This document shows positions 1-8,955 of a DNA stretch of 64,000 nt, in pieces. This DNA is from Alkalibacter saccharofermentans DSM 14828 (lineage in GTDB: Bacteria; Bacillota; Clostridia; Eubacteriales; Alkalibacteraceae). How positions within the stretch are numbered: position 1 is the stretch's first letter; the number at the start of each line of letters is the position of its first letter. Under the pieces are notes generated by a model. That model saw only the letters and a list, made by a program, of their open reading frames with translations. It had not been told where the DNA came from and made no database searches. The stretch spans positions 1 through 64,000 of the forward strand of contig NZ_FQTU01000004.1 of NCBI RefSeq assembly GCF_900128885.1, in the 5' to 3' direction. Made by a program: the position numbers and the translations under genes.

Positions 1-343
1 CCACTGACCCAAATGGGGTGCCATAGTCTACGTATTTCGTGGATACGCTGGCTACGCTTGCTACCTTGAGATCAGGCTTTTCATTGACTACTATCTGTGC
101 CGAAGCCTTCACTCCATCAGGATTCACGACACCTGTCTTCATGGTTAGGGTGCCCTCCACTGTGTACGTTCCGGCTACGTTTTCGTCATAGCTTCCCTTG
201 CTCCAGGTCACTCCGAGATTTGTCTTGCTTCCATCTTCTAAGGTAGCTTCTATGGTTGATGGCAAGCCCACTGACCCAAATGGGGTGCCATAGTCTACGT
301 ATTTCGTGGATACGCTGGCTACGCTTGCTACCTTGAGATCAGG
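1..343. repeat. Direct repeat of an 89-codon Ig-like unit
   Basis: Bases 1-76 are repeated identically at 268-343, a period of 267 bp or exactly 89 codons. This encodes tandem Big_4-like units starting DLKVASVASVSTKYVDYG. The first copy continues beyond the left edge, so the total number is unknown. Near-identity at DNA level points to recent duplication or homogenisation. Confidence 0.9.
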
Positions 344-1690
344 TTCTTTGAGCATCACTTCAACTGCAATATTTCGGTCTAGGTTTCTATATGTGTAAGT
401 TAGGCCAGTCTCTCCTGCTACCACAGTTCCGTTTACCCTCCAAGAGGAAACTTCATGCCCTAGATTTGGAACCGTTGTAAATAATATATCCTTTCCTTCA
501 GTTACAGATGAGCCGCTACTTATTAAAGCCCCCTCAACTGAAGCAGTCATGCTTCCATTGCTGGGATCCGAAAATGTCACCACAAACAATTTTGGAAGTG
601 CCGGATTTACTGTAACCTGACAAGTCCCACTCCCTGATGAATTAGAAGCGGTTATGGTTGCGACACCGGGTGAAATTGCTCTCACTACACCGTTGTTCAC
701 TGTTGCGACTCCCGTGTTGCTTGAGCTCCATTTGATATTTCTGTTTGTTGGATGTGACGGATTTTGAGTGACCGCTATTGTTCCGTCTTCACCTCCTACC
801 GTCAATATCATGCTTGTTGGCGATACCATTACTGAGCTACTTTCCGCAGTTTTAAATACTGCAACTAACGTTGTATCAGATGCAGGCATAGTATAATCGA
901 AGGTCGCACTATTGCTAACAGGAGTTGTTTCCAAAGTCCAGTATTCAAAATCATAACCGGAATTTGGTACTGCCACAACTCTTACTGTTGTTTCAGGAGC
1001 ATAATTGCCACCACCCGTGACTGTACCTCCTTCTTTTGGATTTGCTGCTAAAGTCAATAAGTAGGTTTCTTGATTATCTATTGCAAAATTGGCTGCTACG
1101 TCGACATTTGCCATTACATTTGCGTCAGTTCTAGGATTATCATCTCTCCCATCACTCCAGCCGACAAAATGATAATTTTCATTTGGAATAGCCTCGACAG
1201 CTGTTCCGCTTCCACCTTGATTAACAGTCTGACTCAATTCTCCCAGTACATATCCCCCTGTTCCCGCTGAGTATGTCAATCTGTAGTATATAGTCGAAGG
1301 AGATAAAACTGTAACAAAACATGTTGCATACTGACTTTTATCCGATGAAATCGTCGCTGTTATTACGGCAGTACCAGGAGATACCGGGGTAACTACTCCT
1401 TTGTTCACTGTTGCAACCGACTGATTGCTTGAACTCCATTTGGCATTTTGCACAGTTGGATGAATTGTGCTTGTAAGTGTAAGAGTGGCCGATTCTCCCC
1501 CCGCTACTAATTCAATTTCTTCAGGCGATATCGTCAATGCGCTACTGGACGTCACTTGTACTCCAGAGCTCTTCCCTTCAATTGTCGTCACCCCTGTGGC
1601 AGCCACAGAAGCCAATATTAATGTAAAAATCATTGCGACTGCCAATAGGAGATTAAATGAATTTTTCAAATGCCTTTTTAACATATTCAT
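1..1690 (-). CDS. Exported Ig-like repeat surface protein (3' end outside window)
   Basis: The frame is open from an ATG at 1690 to the window edge, so at least 563 residues are seen and the C terminus is missing. SD GGGAGGG lies just upstream; a second ATG at 1684 is possible. An N-terminal signal peptide (basic MLKRHLKN, then a hydrophobic stretch ending ...LASVAAT) directs export. Domains follow in order: a BIG2-type Ig fold (about residues 45-120, with KWSSNQSVATV and SPGTAVITA), two InlB/Flg_new-type repeats (about 125-275, with the HFVGWSDG and YDFEYW signatures), a second BIG2 (about 285-360), another InlB-like repeat, then 89-residue Big_4-like units (YDENVAGTYTVEGTL). These domains are typical of large clostridial adhesins and cell-wall proteins. 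No catalytic domain is visible in this part. The call as a surface protein is firm; ligand and anchoring are unknown. Confidence 0.85.
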   Translation of the reverse strand, partial: MNMLKRHLKNSFNLLLAVAMIFTLILASVAATGVTTIEGKSSGVQVTSSSALTISPEEIELVAGGESATLTLTSTIHPTVQNAKWSSSNQSVATVNKGVVTPVSPGTAVITATISSDKSQYATCFVTVLSPSTIYYRLTYSAGTGGYVLGELSQTVNQGGSGTAVEAIPNENYHFVGWSDGRDDNPRTDANVMANVDVAANFAIDNQETYLLTLAANPKEGGTVTGGGNYAPETTVRVVAVPNSGYDFEYWTLETTPVSNSATFDYTMPASDTTLVAVFKTAESSSVMVSPTSMILTVGGEDGTIAVTQNPSHPTNRNIKWSSSNTGVATVNNGVVRAISPGVATITASNSSGSGTCQVTVNPALPKLFVVTFSDPSNGSMTASVEGALISSGSSVTEGKDILFTTVPNLGHEVSSWRVNGTVVAGETGLTYTYRNLDRNIAVEVMLKEPDLKVASVASVSTKYVDYGTPFGSVGLPSTIEATLEDGSKTNLGVTWSKGSYDENVAGTYTVEGTLTMKTGVVNPDGVKASAQIVVNEKPDLKVASVASVSTKYVDYGTPFGSV

Positions 1691-1786
1691 TCCCTCCCTT
1701 GCAACATGGTGACTGCTAAACGCGTATCCTTCTTATTTGTTTCCTTTTATCTATCACCTCCGTACTTAATCCATAAATATCATTCA

Positions 1787-1815
1787 ACAAAAAAACCGAC
1801 CTTAAATGGTCGGTT
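1787..1815 (-). terminator. Intrinsic terminator in the leader of the surface protein gene
   Basis: On the minus strand an 8-bp GC-rich stem (AACCGACC/GGTCGGTT, loop ATTTAA) is followed by a T run. It lies between the promoter at 1900-1928 and the surface-protein start at 1690. Read-through or antitermination is therefore needed to express the gene from that promoter. The stem begins inside the stop codon of the 20-aa leader ORF. Confidence 0.8.
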
Positions 1816-1876
1816 ACGCTACCAGCTCTCCTAAGGGCAAAGCGTCCAAATAATCCCTTAGAGTCAGTGCTTCCAT
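1814..1876 (-). CDS. Putative 20-aa leader peptide
   Basis: The short ORF encodes MEALTLRDYLDALPLGELVA. It starts about 20 nt downstream of the expected transcription start and its TAA is part of the first arm of the terminator at 1794-1815. There is no clear SD. Six of 20 residues are Leu. A second hairpin (7-bp arms 1831-1837 and 1855-1861) falls inside the ORF. The position suits translation-coupled attenuation of the downstream surface protein, because a ribosome at the stop codon would mask the terminator. That role is inference; the ORF could also be fortuitous inside a small RNA. Confidence 0.4.
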   Translation of the reverse strand: MEALTLRDYLDALPLGELVA

Positions 1877-1899
1877 AACAACGCTTTCTTACTACACTA

Positions 1900-1928
1900 A
1901 TTATATTCTAGATTCTATATTTTGTAAA
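1900..1928 (-). promoter_or_regulatory. Sigma-A-type promoter for the surface protein leader
   Basis: The minus strand reads TTTACA, a 17-bp spacer, then TATAAT. The -35 overlaps TGTAAACGCTTTA, which resembles a catabolite-responsive element but lacks the full consensus, so CcpA control is only a possibility. Confidence 0.7.
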
Positions 1929-1992
1929 CGCTTTATCATTTACAATTAATACTTAATTGAATTATTTCATATATTAAAACAAACTCCTTCGG

Positions 1993-3051
1993 CTAATTTC
2001 CTGCTTGCTCTATAAATCCTATATTAGAGCCATCAAGATTCATAACTGATATCCGCCTTTCATCATCGTTGTTGTGCCAAAACATCTTGCCACCTGCAAT
2101 GTTTAAGCTAAAAAACACATCGGCCGGCATTATCATTTCTTCACCTGAACCATCTAACGATGATTTGTAAACACCAGAGTCTGAATTGTCTTGACGTCTG
2201 CCTGACCAAAAATAATACAGATGCTCGCCATCAGTGTTCAAGTAATCCACCCACTTTGATAAAAACAACTCCTTCTCTCCTGTCAATGTATCATATCTGT
2301 AAATGTTGCTAGTATTATCTCTAGCTATATAGAATATTTCATTTCCAACAACGTCAAAAGTGCCTCCAAAAACATCATTTATTACTTTTTCAGGCTGTCC
2401 TCTTCCCTCTAGATCCAACTTGTATATATTCATAACATATTCTTCATCCAAATCGGACATTAAATAAATATTTTCGTCTATGATTGCTACATTATCGTAA
2501 ATATCATCAAGGAGTTTCTTCTCCTCGCTCCCATCATATCTAATTTTGTAAAGCCCTCCATCAATGATCTCTGTAAAGTACAAATAATCATCTTTTAATA
2601 TTAGTTCTTCGAAGCTTCCTTCTTTTATGATGGTCAAGTTGCTCCCATCCATATTTATTCTAAACAACCCATATAGGCTCAGCATTTCATCATTAGGATC
2701 AGGTATTGAACCAAGTGTGAAAACTGCACCCCCATTTACGTTTATGTCATGAAGCATGCCCTTTAGCAGAAGCTCGCTTTCCCCGGTATCTATACTTGTT
2801 CTCCATAGGTTGCCATTTATCATCTTATCAATGTGATATATATAACCTTCATATTCTGCCGCCATCCCATCGTGGAGAAGATTTGCCGGAGTATTTCCAG
2901 TCCCTGCAAGGTTCAAAGCCACATTTGATTCATTACTATTTATTCTATTCTTACCATTTCTATCCGCATTGTCCGAATTTCCCCCACACCCTGTCATAAT
3001 AAGAGATATCATTAAAAAAATCACTGTTATTAATTGATACTTTCTGGTCAT
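1993..3051 (-). CDS. DUF5050-like beta-propeller lipoprotein
   Basis: About 352 residues. A lipobox signal peptide (LMISLIMTGC) predicts a lipid-anchored extracellular protein. The mature part contains repeated blade-like motifs such as GLFRINMDGSNL, LYKIRYDGSEEKKL, NIYKLDLEGRG and VYKSSLDGSGEE, the pattern of the DUF5050/prolow-density-receptor-like propeller family common in Clostridia. No enzyme motif is visible; such proteins probably bind proteins or glycans. The ATG at 3051 is chosen because GAGG lies about 10 nt upstream; TTG 3057 and GTG 3054 are in-frame alternatives. It appears to be transcribed alone. Confidence 0.75.
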   Translation of the reverse strand: MTRKYQLITVIFLMISLIMTGCGGNSDNADRNGKNRINSNESNVALNLAGTGNTPANLLHDGMAAEYEGYIYHIDKMINGNLWRTSIDTGESELLLKGMLHDINVNGGAVFTLGSIPDPNDEMLSLYGLFRINMDGSNLTIIKEGSFEELILKDDYLYFTEIIDGGLYKIRYDGSEEKKLLDDIYDNVAIIDENIYLMSDLDEEYVMNIYKLDLEGRGQPEKVINDVFGGTFDVVGNEIFYIARDNTSNIYRYDTLTGEKELFLSKWVDYLNTDGEHLYYFWSGRRQDNSDSGVYKSSLDGSGEEMIMPADVFFSLNIAGGKMFWHNNDDERRISVMNLDGSNIGFIEQAGN

Positions 3052-3208
3052 CACCAAACATCCTCTCGAAGTTAATTGAATTTTTAAGCAAGTCTTAACA
3101 ATAAAATTATACGAAATTCAAACTTAGAATTCCACACATCTATTTATTTTGGCAATGACTTGGTCTGTCACATTTAAAGCGCTTTTGTCATCACTTGCTA
3201 TTATTCTG

Positions 3209-3841
3209 TCAAAGATACTTTACAACTATCTGCTCCACTGTGTTGGTAACCATTTTGCAGTAAAGGTAGCATCTTCTCATTTTTTTATAGACCTCAGTGT
3301 ATTCATAAATAGGAAATTGATCCTGTTCCATCTTATAAAGATTCGAAATCGATGTCTTATATATGACTTCAGCCTTTGATTTGACGCTATTGACTTTACT
3401 TATATAGTCAAAAATCGTCTTGGATTTTTTATAATTTTGTAACTCCACAAGGCACAAGTTCATATTTTCGCAGGCTTCAAGTATCATTTCTGAAAATTTC
3501 AAAGCCTCTTGCCTGATTTCGCAAATATTGAAGGTATATATCGCCACCAAAACTTCCTCGATTTCATCTGTAACATCGTCAATCTTGTGAGACAGATCTA
3601 TGATATCGCTTTTGTCTATTGGCGGAAGAAATTCAGATATGAGGTTTTCCAGCATTTCTTTTTTTTTCATATCTGCTGCTTTTTCAATTTCATGCATTTT
3701 TACAACCTGCTCCTCAAGTGATTCCTTATCGAAATTCTTAAGAATACGGTGCAGAAATCCTGCAGCATCTATGGAGTATTTCGACATATCGTCAAAGGCT
3801 CTTATGTAGTCGTATCTATCTTTTTTCTTGAAAATCGTCAT
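3209..3841 (-). CDS. DUF47 (PhoU-like) partner of the PiT transporter
   Basis: A 210-aa all-helical protein of the DUF47 family, starting MTIFKKKDRYDY and containing the acidic helical segments typical of PhoU-like bundles (LSHKIDDVTDEIEEV). Members are usually encoded next to PiT phosphate permeases and are thought to modulate them, probably at the cytoplasmic membrane face. Here the start is only 3 nt after the PiT stop, so the genes are co-translated. Length is normal for the family (about 205-215 aa). Confidence 0.88.
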   Translation of the reverse strand: MTIFKKKDRYDYIRAFDDMSKYSIDAAGFLHRILKNFDKESLEEQVVKMHEIEKAADMKKKEMLENLISEFLPPIDKSDIIDLSHKIDDVTDEIEEVLVAIYTFNICEIRQEALKFSEMILEACENMNLCLVELQNYKKSKTIFDYISKVNSVKSKAEVIYKTSISNLYKMEQDQFPIYEYTEVYKKMRRCYLYCKMVTNTVEQIVVKYL

Positions 3842-3844
3842 ATC

Positions 3845-4909
3845 CTATCCTCCTTTCGCAAAAAGAGATAAAAATAATTTCGCCGTTAAAAACCCTGTTA
3901 ACCCGCAACCCGGAAACGTCAAAATCCAAGTATAAACCATATTTTTTGCTACTTTCCAATTTATAGAAAAAAACCTCACAGATATGCCTGTTCCCATAAT
4001 GGCTGTTGTTTTTGTATGAGTAGTGCTCACCGGAAAACCAAAGATCGATGATGCAAGCAATGCAATGGATGCTGCCAAATCTGCAGCAAACCCTTGAAAG
4101 GGTTCTAATTTCACCATATCCATGCCTACAGTTTTCACTATTCTTATTCCACCTATGGAAGTGCCCAGAGCCATCATTATAGAACAAACCAATACTATCC
4201 AAACGGGAACATCGAATTCTCCTTGCATCCCCAAGTCTCTAGATAAATAAATCCCCAACATGAAAACTCCTAAAAATTTCTGTCCGTCCTGAGCACCATG
4301 CATAAATGCCATCGCTGCTGCTCCTGCCACTTGAGCTTTTTTAAACTTTGGAGTTGTTTTTCTTCTCTCGCTATATCTAAATATCCTCTGTATTATTCTG
4401 CTTATGCCAAATCCAAGGGAAAATCCAGCACCCACGGAAAACAACAGACCATAAATTACCTTTATCCATTCGGATGAATTTATCCCTGAAAGCCCCCCTT
4501 GCAGAGCAATAGCAGCTCCGGATATGCCTGCGATCAATGCATGGCTTTCGCTTGTGGGCATTCCAAACCGCCAAGCCATAGTTGACCAGATGATAATTGC
4601 AAACATGGCCGCACACAATGCAATCAGCGAGCTTCTGGAATCTCCAGTGAAATCTGCCATCAAATATATGGTTTGGGCTACCTTCGAATTTATTAGCATC
4701 ATTATGAACACACCTAAAAAGTTTAATACAGCAGCCATCACTATTGATTTTACCGGTGATAATGACCTGGTGGTTATGCAGGTTGCTATTGCGTTTGGAG
4801 CATCCGTCCATCCGTTAACGAGAAAAACTCCCAGGGTTAAAATAACTGTTATAAAAAGCTCCGGTTTCCTTAACATCTCACCAGCAAATTCATAAATGGT
4901 TATATCCAC
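3845..4909 (-). CDS. PiT family inorganic phosphate transporter
   Basis: A 354-aa polytopic membrane protein. The N-terminal signature GWTDAPNAIATCITTRSLSP matches the first PiT repeat, and FGFPVSTTHTKTTAIMGTG near residue 300 matches the second. About ten hydrophobic helices are visible. The family carries out proton- or sodium-coupled uptake of phosphate (or metal-phosphate). It is the first gene of a two-gene operon with the DUF47 protein. No Pho-box-like site was recognised upstream. Confidence 0.9.
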   Translation of the reverse strand: MDITIYEFAGEMLRKPELFITVILTLGVFLVNGWTDAPNAIATCITTRSLSPVKSIVMAAVLNFLGVFIMMLINSKVAQTIYLMADFTGDSRSSLIALCAAMFAIIIWSTMAWRFGMPTSESHALIAGISGAAIALQGGLSGINSSEWIKVIYGLLFSVGAGFSLGFGISRIIQRIFRYSERRKTTPKFKKAQVAGAAAMAFMHGAQDGQKFLGVFMLGIYLSRDLGMQGEFDVPVWIVLVCSIMMALGTSIGGIRIVKTVGMDMVKLEPFQGFAADLAASIALLASSIFGFPVSTTHTKTTAIMGTGISVRFFSINWKVAKNMVYTWILTFPGCGLTGFLTAKLFLSLFAKGG

Positions 4910-5006
4910 TTTGTCCTCCCGGAATAAGCATTAGTTTTATCTTTGGGTTATATATACCCTTCTTTTTTTACATTATCACTATTAGATTCTACTGGATAAA
5001 ATCATA

Positions 5007-5037
5007 AAAATCGCTGCAACCAATATTTGATTGCAGC
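5007..5037 (-). terminator. Terminator of the membrane diguanylate cyclase gene
   Basis: Minus strand: GCTGCAA, an 11-nt loop, TTGCAGC, then GATTTTTATG. It lies 25 nt past the stop of the GGDEF gene. Confidence 0.7.
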
Positions 5038-5061
5038 AACTTATAACATCTATTATTCATT

Positions 5062-6744
5062 TCATGTATCCATAACCGCTTCTGTGGAAATTGTTTTTCT
5101 TTTCGTTTTATCTAAATACATGTTTTGATCTACATGGTGATAAAATTCGGAATAATTACTCCAGCTGTTTTCCATATAAACACCCGAGCCTGCTGCAACA
5201 TCGATTGGATAAGATGATTCTGATTTTTTCTTATTAAGACCCAACCTTAAATTCTCCATACATCTTTTGTATATATCCTTATCCGGCTTATCCATTAAAA
5301 CGATGAATTCATCCCCGCCGATTCGATAGCATTCTCCAAAACCTTGGAATGCTTCTTTTGCCAAATAGTATGTCGCCTTGATCGCATCATCACCCACATT
5401 ATGTCCAAATGTATCGTTAATGTATTTCAGGTCATTTAAGTCCAATATAACCAATCTAAATGGATCTATCTTTTTCTTGCTTTTCAGATTCTCCAAATCC
5501 CGTTCGTAGGCTGACCTATTGCCCCCTCCAGTGAGAAAATCCTTGTAGGCAAGCTTTTCCAATAGAACGTGTTCTTTGTTTTTTTCGAGATTTTCCTTAA
5601 GATATATATATGCATCATATATTAATAACCCTATGAAAATCAGCATTCCAATCCTGTAAAAAGTAGATGTGTATTCAAATAGATTGTTATAAAATGCTGC
5701 AATTTCAAGGGCCGTGCTAATAACAATTACAGCAGTGTATTTAAACATGCGCCTGACATTATTATTCCTGTGTCTTTCAAACTCGTAAATCATTATCGAT
5801 ATTATCATCAAAATTGAAATGCTCATTATAAGGTTCATATATCTTGCAGTGTCTATGAAAGCTCTCAGTCCTGCAAGTTGAAGCAATACAATTCCTAAAA
5901 TCATCAGTGCTTGTCCCAAGGAGATTCCTTTAATCAGTCTCTTGCTTATATGCTGACTCAAGACTGCTTCCTTTATGTATAACGATAAAAACACTCCTAT
6001 CAAAGGAATCATGACATAACTTATCCCGCCAATCACAAACCGATTCCCTGTAAAAAACTGCATCAGCTTGGCTTCGGATAGTATCCACACGGAAGCAGAC
6101 ATAGATAAAAACCCAAGATAAAGCAGCCTGTTGTCTTTTGCAAATCTAATAAAGATAGAAAATATCGTTATTATAAATCCTGTCAGAAATAAAATCACGA
6201 ATACGATAATTCCTGTAAATTGACTTTTTATCAGATCATACAGCAGATCCTGAGCTCGCCCCATTTTAACTTCGTTCAACATCCCACCAAAGGCGGATAC
6301 CTCGCTTGTTACATCAAGGGTGAGCTTTTTCCCCTGGTAATCTTCCGGCAGATCCACCAATAGCCAAAGGCTAGCTGGAGGCTTGGCAAACACGCCGTAG
6401 GAAGAGTTTTCATGACGATAAATTTCTATATTTTCTAGATATACTACGATGTCCTGCATTGAAGATCGCAACAATAAATGATCCTTCCGGGACGTGTCTT
6501 CCGGCAAGTATGTTTCCGCCTTGTATAACACCCCGGAGTCCAAGTCCAGATCTATAGGCAAATATGTATTTAATATTGATTTATCCTCATAATATACATT
6601 CCACTCCTGTTCAAGCAAGACAACATCGCCTTTAACTATCCTATAGTTTTCATCGTCAAAATAACCGCTTATAAACACGAAAGCGGCTATTAAAAATGCG
6701 GCAAATGCTAAAGTAATAAGCTTGCTCTTGTTAATAGGCTTCAT
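5062..6744 (-). CDS. Membrane-bound diguanylate cyclase (7TMR-DISM-like plus GGDEF)
   Basis: About 560 aa. One N-terminal membrane helix (LITLAFAAFLIAAFVFISGY) is followed by an extracytoplasmic domain of about 150 residues. Six to seven helices (about residues 180-390, 7TMR-DISM-like) and a cytoplasmic GGDEF domain (about 425-555) complete the protein. The active-site loop is intact (YRIGGDEFIVLM), as are the GGGNRSAYERDL and NDTFGHNVGDDA regions, so c-di-GMP synthesis is expected. No inhibitory RxxD five residues before the loop is obvious. The ATG at 6744 has GGGAG 8 nt upstream and is preferred to the longer frame at 6759. The gene is monocistronic and divergent from the amylase gene. The ligand of the outer domain is unknown. 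Confidence 0.85.
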   Translation of the reverse strand: MKPINKSKLITLAFAAFLIAAFVFISGYFDDENYRIVKGDVVLLEQEWNVYYEDKSILNTYLPIDLDLDSGVLYKAETYLPEDTSRKDHLLLRSSMQDIVVYLENIEIYRHENSSYGVFAKPPASLWLLVDLPEDYQGKKLTLDVTSEVSAFGGMLNEVKMGRAQDLLYDLIKSQFTGIIVFVILFLTGFIITIFSIFIRFAKDNRLLYLGFLSMSASVWILSEAKLMQFFTGNRFVIGGISYVMIPLIGVFLSLYIKEAVLSQHISKRLIKGISLGQALMILGIVLLQLAGLRAFIDTARYMNLIMSISILMIISIMIYEFERHRNNNVRRMFKYTAVIVISTALEIAAFYNNLFEYTSTFYRIGMLIFIGLLIYDAYIYLKENLEKNKEHVLLEKLAYKDFLTGGGNRSAYERDLENLKSKKKIDPFRLVILDLNDLKYINDTFGHNVGDDAIKATYYLAKEAFQGFGECYRIGGDEFIVLMDKPDKDIYKRCMENLRLGLNKKKSESSYPIDVAAGSGVYMENSWSNYSEFYHHVDQNMYLDKTKRKTISTEAVMDT

Positions 6745-6928
6745 CAACGAGTCTCCCAAATGTCCATTTGTTTTCTATTATTCTACCACTTGACTATCTT
6801 GATTTCTATAAAAAATTATTAACACAGCTTAAATCATAAGCTTTTGGGGAATAATAGATAGTATCACAGTATATGATTATCGCATATCTTATCCTGACAG
6901 CTTGTCTATAAAGAAAGGATGATCTGAC

Positions 6929-8407
6929 ATGTCAGTTATTAATGGCGTCATTATTCAGTTTTTTCATTGGTATACCCCAGATGATGGAAGTCTTTGGGAT
7001 ACCCTATCTCGCGAGGCGAAGAACCTTTCCCAAGCAGGCTTTACCGCCCTTTGGCTTCCTCCTGCATATAAAGGCGTCGGAGGGGGAATGGACGTTGGCT
7101 ACGGGGTTTATGACTTATTCGACCTTGGAGAGTTCGACCAGAAAGGCAGCATACGGACTAAATACGGCACAAAAGAAGCATATATAAAAGCAATTGACGC
7201 TTGCCACGAACATGATCTTCAAGTATACGCAGATTTAGTGTTCAATCACAAGATGGGTGCGGACCGGGAAGAAGAGCTCGAAGCCAGGCCGTATAGCCAT
7301 GACGATCGCCACAAGCCTATCGGCGAGATGCAAAAGATAAGAGTCTGGACAAACTTCACTTTTCCAGGCCGAAATGATATGTATTCTTCTCTAAAATGGC
7401 ACTGGTGGCACTTTAATGCCGTGGATTACAATGCGTTAAACGAAAAAACGGATGCTATATATTTATTTAAAGATAAAAGCTTTGACGAGCAGGTGGATGA
7501 AGAAAAGGGAAACTTTGATTATTTGATGGGCTGCAACCTTGATATGAACAATCAAGACGTTATAGAGGAGCTCATACATTGGGGGAAATGGTACCTTGAC
7601 ACCACCGGCGTTGACGGGTTTCGTTTCGACGCCGTAAAGCACGTCAAGGCAGACTTTTTTAGGCATTGGCTCCATCAGATGCAGCTTCATACAAGCAAGG
7701 AACTTTTTGCTGTTGGCGAATACTGGTCTGGGGACAGAGGCGCCCAAGACAGGTTTATCGAAAATACCCAAGAGAAACTGATGCTATTTGATGTCAATCT
7801 CCATTACAATTTTTCAGATGCAAGCGTAAAAGGCAAGGAATACGACTTGAGGCAGATCTTTGACAATACGCTCATAAAAGATCGACCAGATCTCGCAGTG
7901 ACCTTCGTAAGCAATCACGATTCACAGCCCCTTCAAGCATTAGAATCCGTGGTTGAACACTGGTTTACTCCGCTAGCTTATGCTCTTACACTTTTAAGGC
8001 GTGACGGATACCCCTGCGTATTTACAGCAGATTATTACGGCGCTAATTATGCAGATGCCGATTATAAAGGTGAAATCCATCAGATAGAGCTGCCTAGCCA
8101 CAAGTGGTTGATCGACAAATTTTTGCATGCAAGGCGCCACTATGCATATGGAAATCAAATTGATTATTTTGAACACCCAAACTGCATAGGTTGGGCTCGT
8201 ACAGGTGATCGCGACCACCCTTGCGGCATGGTCGTCGTCATCAGCAATGGGGATGAAGGCTCATTATTCGTTAAAACCGGTGCAAAAAACACTTCATTCA
8301 TTGATCTTACAGAGCACATCACGGAGTCTGTCAAAACTAATAAAAACGGAGAAGGGACCTTTCCATGCCCCGGCAGATCAATGTCTGTATGGATTGCAAA
8401 GTGTTAA
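6929..8407 (+). CDS. Cytoplasmic alpha-amylase (GH13, AmyS/MalS-like)
   Basis: A 492-aa GH13 enzyme without signal peptide, so it probably acts inside the cell on maltodextrins or glycogen. The conserved regions are present: DLVFNHKMG (region I), the nucleophile Asp in GFRFDAVKH (about residue 233), the acid/base Glu in AVGEYW (about 264) and the transition-state Asp in FVSNHDSQ (about 330). Length and motifs fit the GH13_5 cytoplasmic type. SD AAAGGATG precedes the ATG. Its 3' end overlaps the convergent oxidoreductase gamma gene by 4 nt. No carbohydrate transporter or regulator adjoins it. Confidence 0.92.
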   Translation: MSVINGVIIQFFHWYTPDDGSLWDTLSREAKNLSQAGFTALWLPPAYKGVGGGMDVGYGVYDLFDLGEFDQKGSIRTKYGTKEAYIKAIDACHEHDLQVYADLVFNHKMGADREEELEARPYSHDDRHKPIGEMQKIRVWTNFTFPGRNDMYSSLKWHWWHFNAVDYNALNEKTDAIYLFKDKSFDEQVDEEKGNFDYLMGCNLDMNNQDVIEELIHWGKWYLDTTGVDGFRFDAVKHVKADFFRHWLHQMQLHTSKELFAVGEYWSGDRGAQDRFIENTQEKLMLFDVNLHYNFSDASVKGKEYDLRQIFDNTLIKDRPDLAVTFVSNHDSQPLQALESVVEHWFTPLAYALTLLRRDGYPCVFTADYYGANYADADYKGEIHQIELPSHKWLIDKFLHARRHYAYGNQIDYFEHPNCIGWARTGDRDHPCGMVVVISNGDEGSLFVKTGAKNTSFIDLTEHITESVKTNKNGEGTFPCPGRSMSVWIAKC

Positions 8408-8955
8408 AGTCCTGATACATAGTCCCTTCCCCTTTTTATGGCTTCTACATCTAAATCAAATAGCTCCTCGCTCAAATTTTCAAACACCTGTTTTAAGGAT
8501 TTCTTTACCGAATTTGGCTGAAGGCACTTTGTTCTTTGTATCAAAGCCCCCATCATGACCATATTAGCAACTTTTTCGTTGCCGAGGTCTCTGGCAATTT
8601 CAGTGGCAGGAACATATAGTGCCTTAGCTGTTTTATCCGTTGTTTTTTCTTTTACCAGGGAACTGTTAATTAAGAGTTCCCCTTTTTTATCCAGAGACTT
8701 TTCAAACTTTCTCAGTGAAGGAAGATTCATCGCGATAACTGAAGTCCCTTCTACTATAATAGGAGATGCTATTCTTTCCTCGGATATTATTACCTGACAA
8801 TTTGCAGTGCCTCCCCGCATCTCAGGACCGTAAGAGGGAAGCCAAGACACGAACCTGCCTTCACTCATCCCGGCATATGCCAGAACCTCTCCCATGGAAA
8901 GTATTCCCTGACCTCCAAACCCGGAGCAAATTATCCTATGTTCATACATATTCAA
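8404..8955 (-). CDS. 2-oxoacid:ferredoxin oxidoreductase, gamma subunit
   Basis: A 183-aa protein with the gamma-domain signature GFGGQGILSMGEVLAYAG and the conserved PSYGPEMRGGTANC segment. It is the fourth and last subunit of a POR/KOR/VOR complex that oxidises 2-oxoacids to acyl-CoA plus CO2 with ferredoxin reduction. Its ATG overlaps the beta-subunit stop by 4 nt. Length is normal. Substrate cannot be fixed from sequence alone; the linked kinase favours branched-chain or butyrate-type acyl groups. Confidence 0.9.
   Translation of the reverse strand: MNMYEHRIICSGFGGQGILSMGEVLAYAGMSEGRFVSWLPSYGPEMRGGTANCQVIISEERIASPIIVEGTSVIAMNLPSLRKFEKSLDKKGELLINSSLVKEKTTDKTAKALYVPATEIARDLGNEKVANMVMMGALIQRTKCLQPNSVKKSLKQVFENLSEELFDLDVEAIKRGRDYVSGL

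Noticed and set aside
1..343. CRISPR-like direct repeats
   Set aside because: The repeat period is 267 bp, an exact number of codons within an open frame coding for Ig-like units.
1801..1876. c-di-GMP-I (GEMM) riboswitch in the adhesin leader
   Set aside because: The minus strand has GGACGC, GGTAGCG and a TAACCG-like end reminiscent of GEMM-I, but the GGCAAACC and AAAGCC core elements are absent and a short ORF with terminator explains the region.
3816..4811. Minus-strand ORFs inside the PiT gene in another frame
   Set aside because: They are shadows of the transporter gene, which has intact PiT motifs.
5062..6744. EAL or response-regulator role for the membrane GGDEF protein
   Set aside because: No EAL, HD-GYP or receiver domain is present; only a 7TM sensor and GGDEF.
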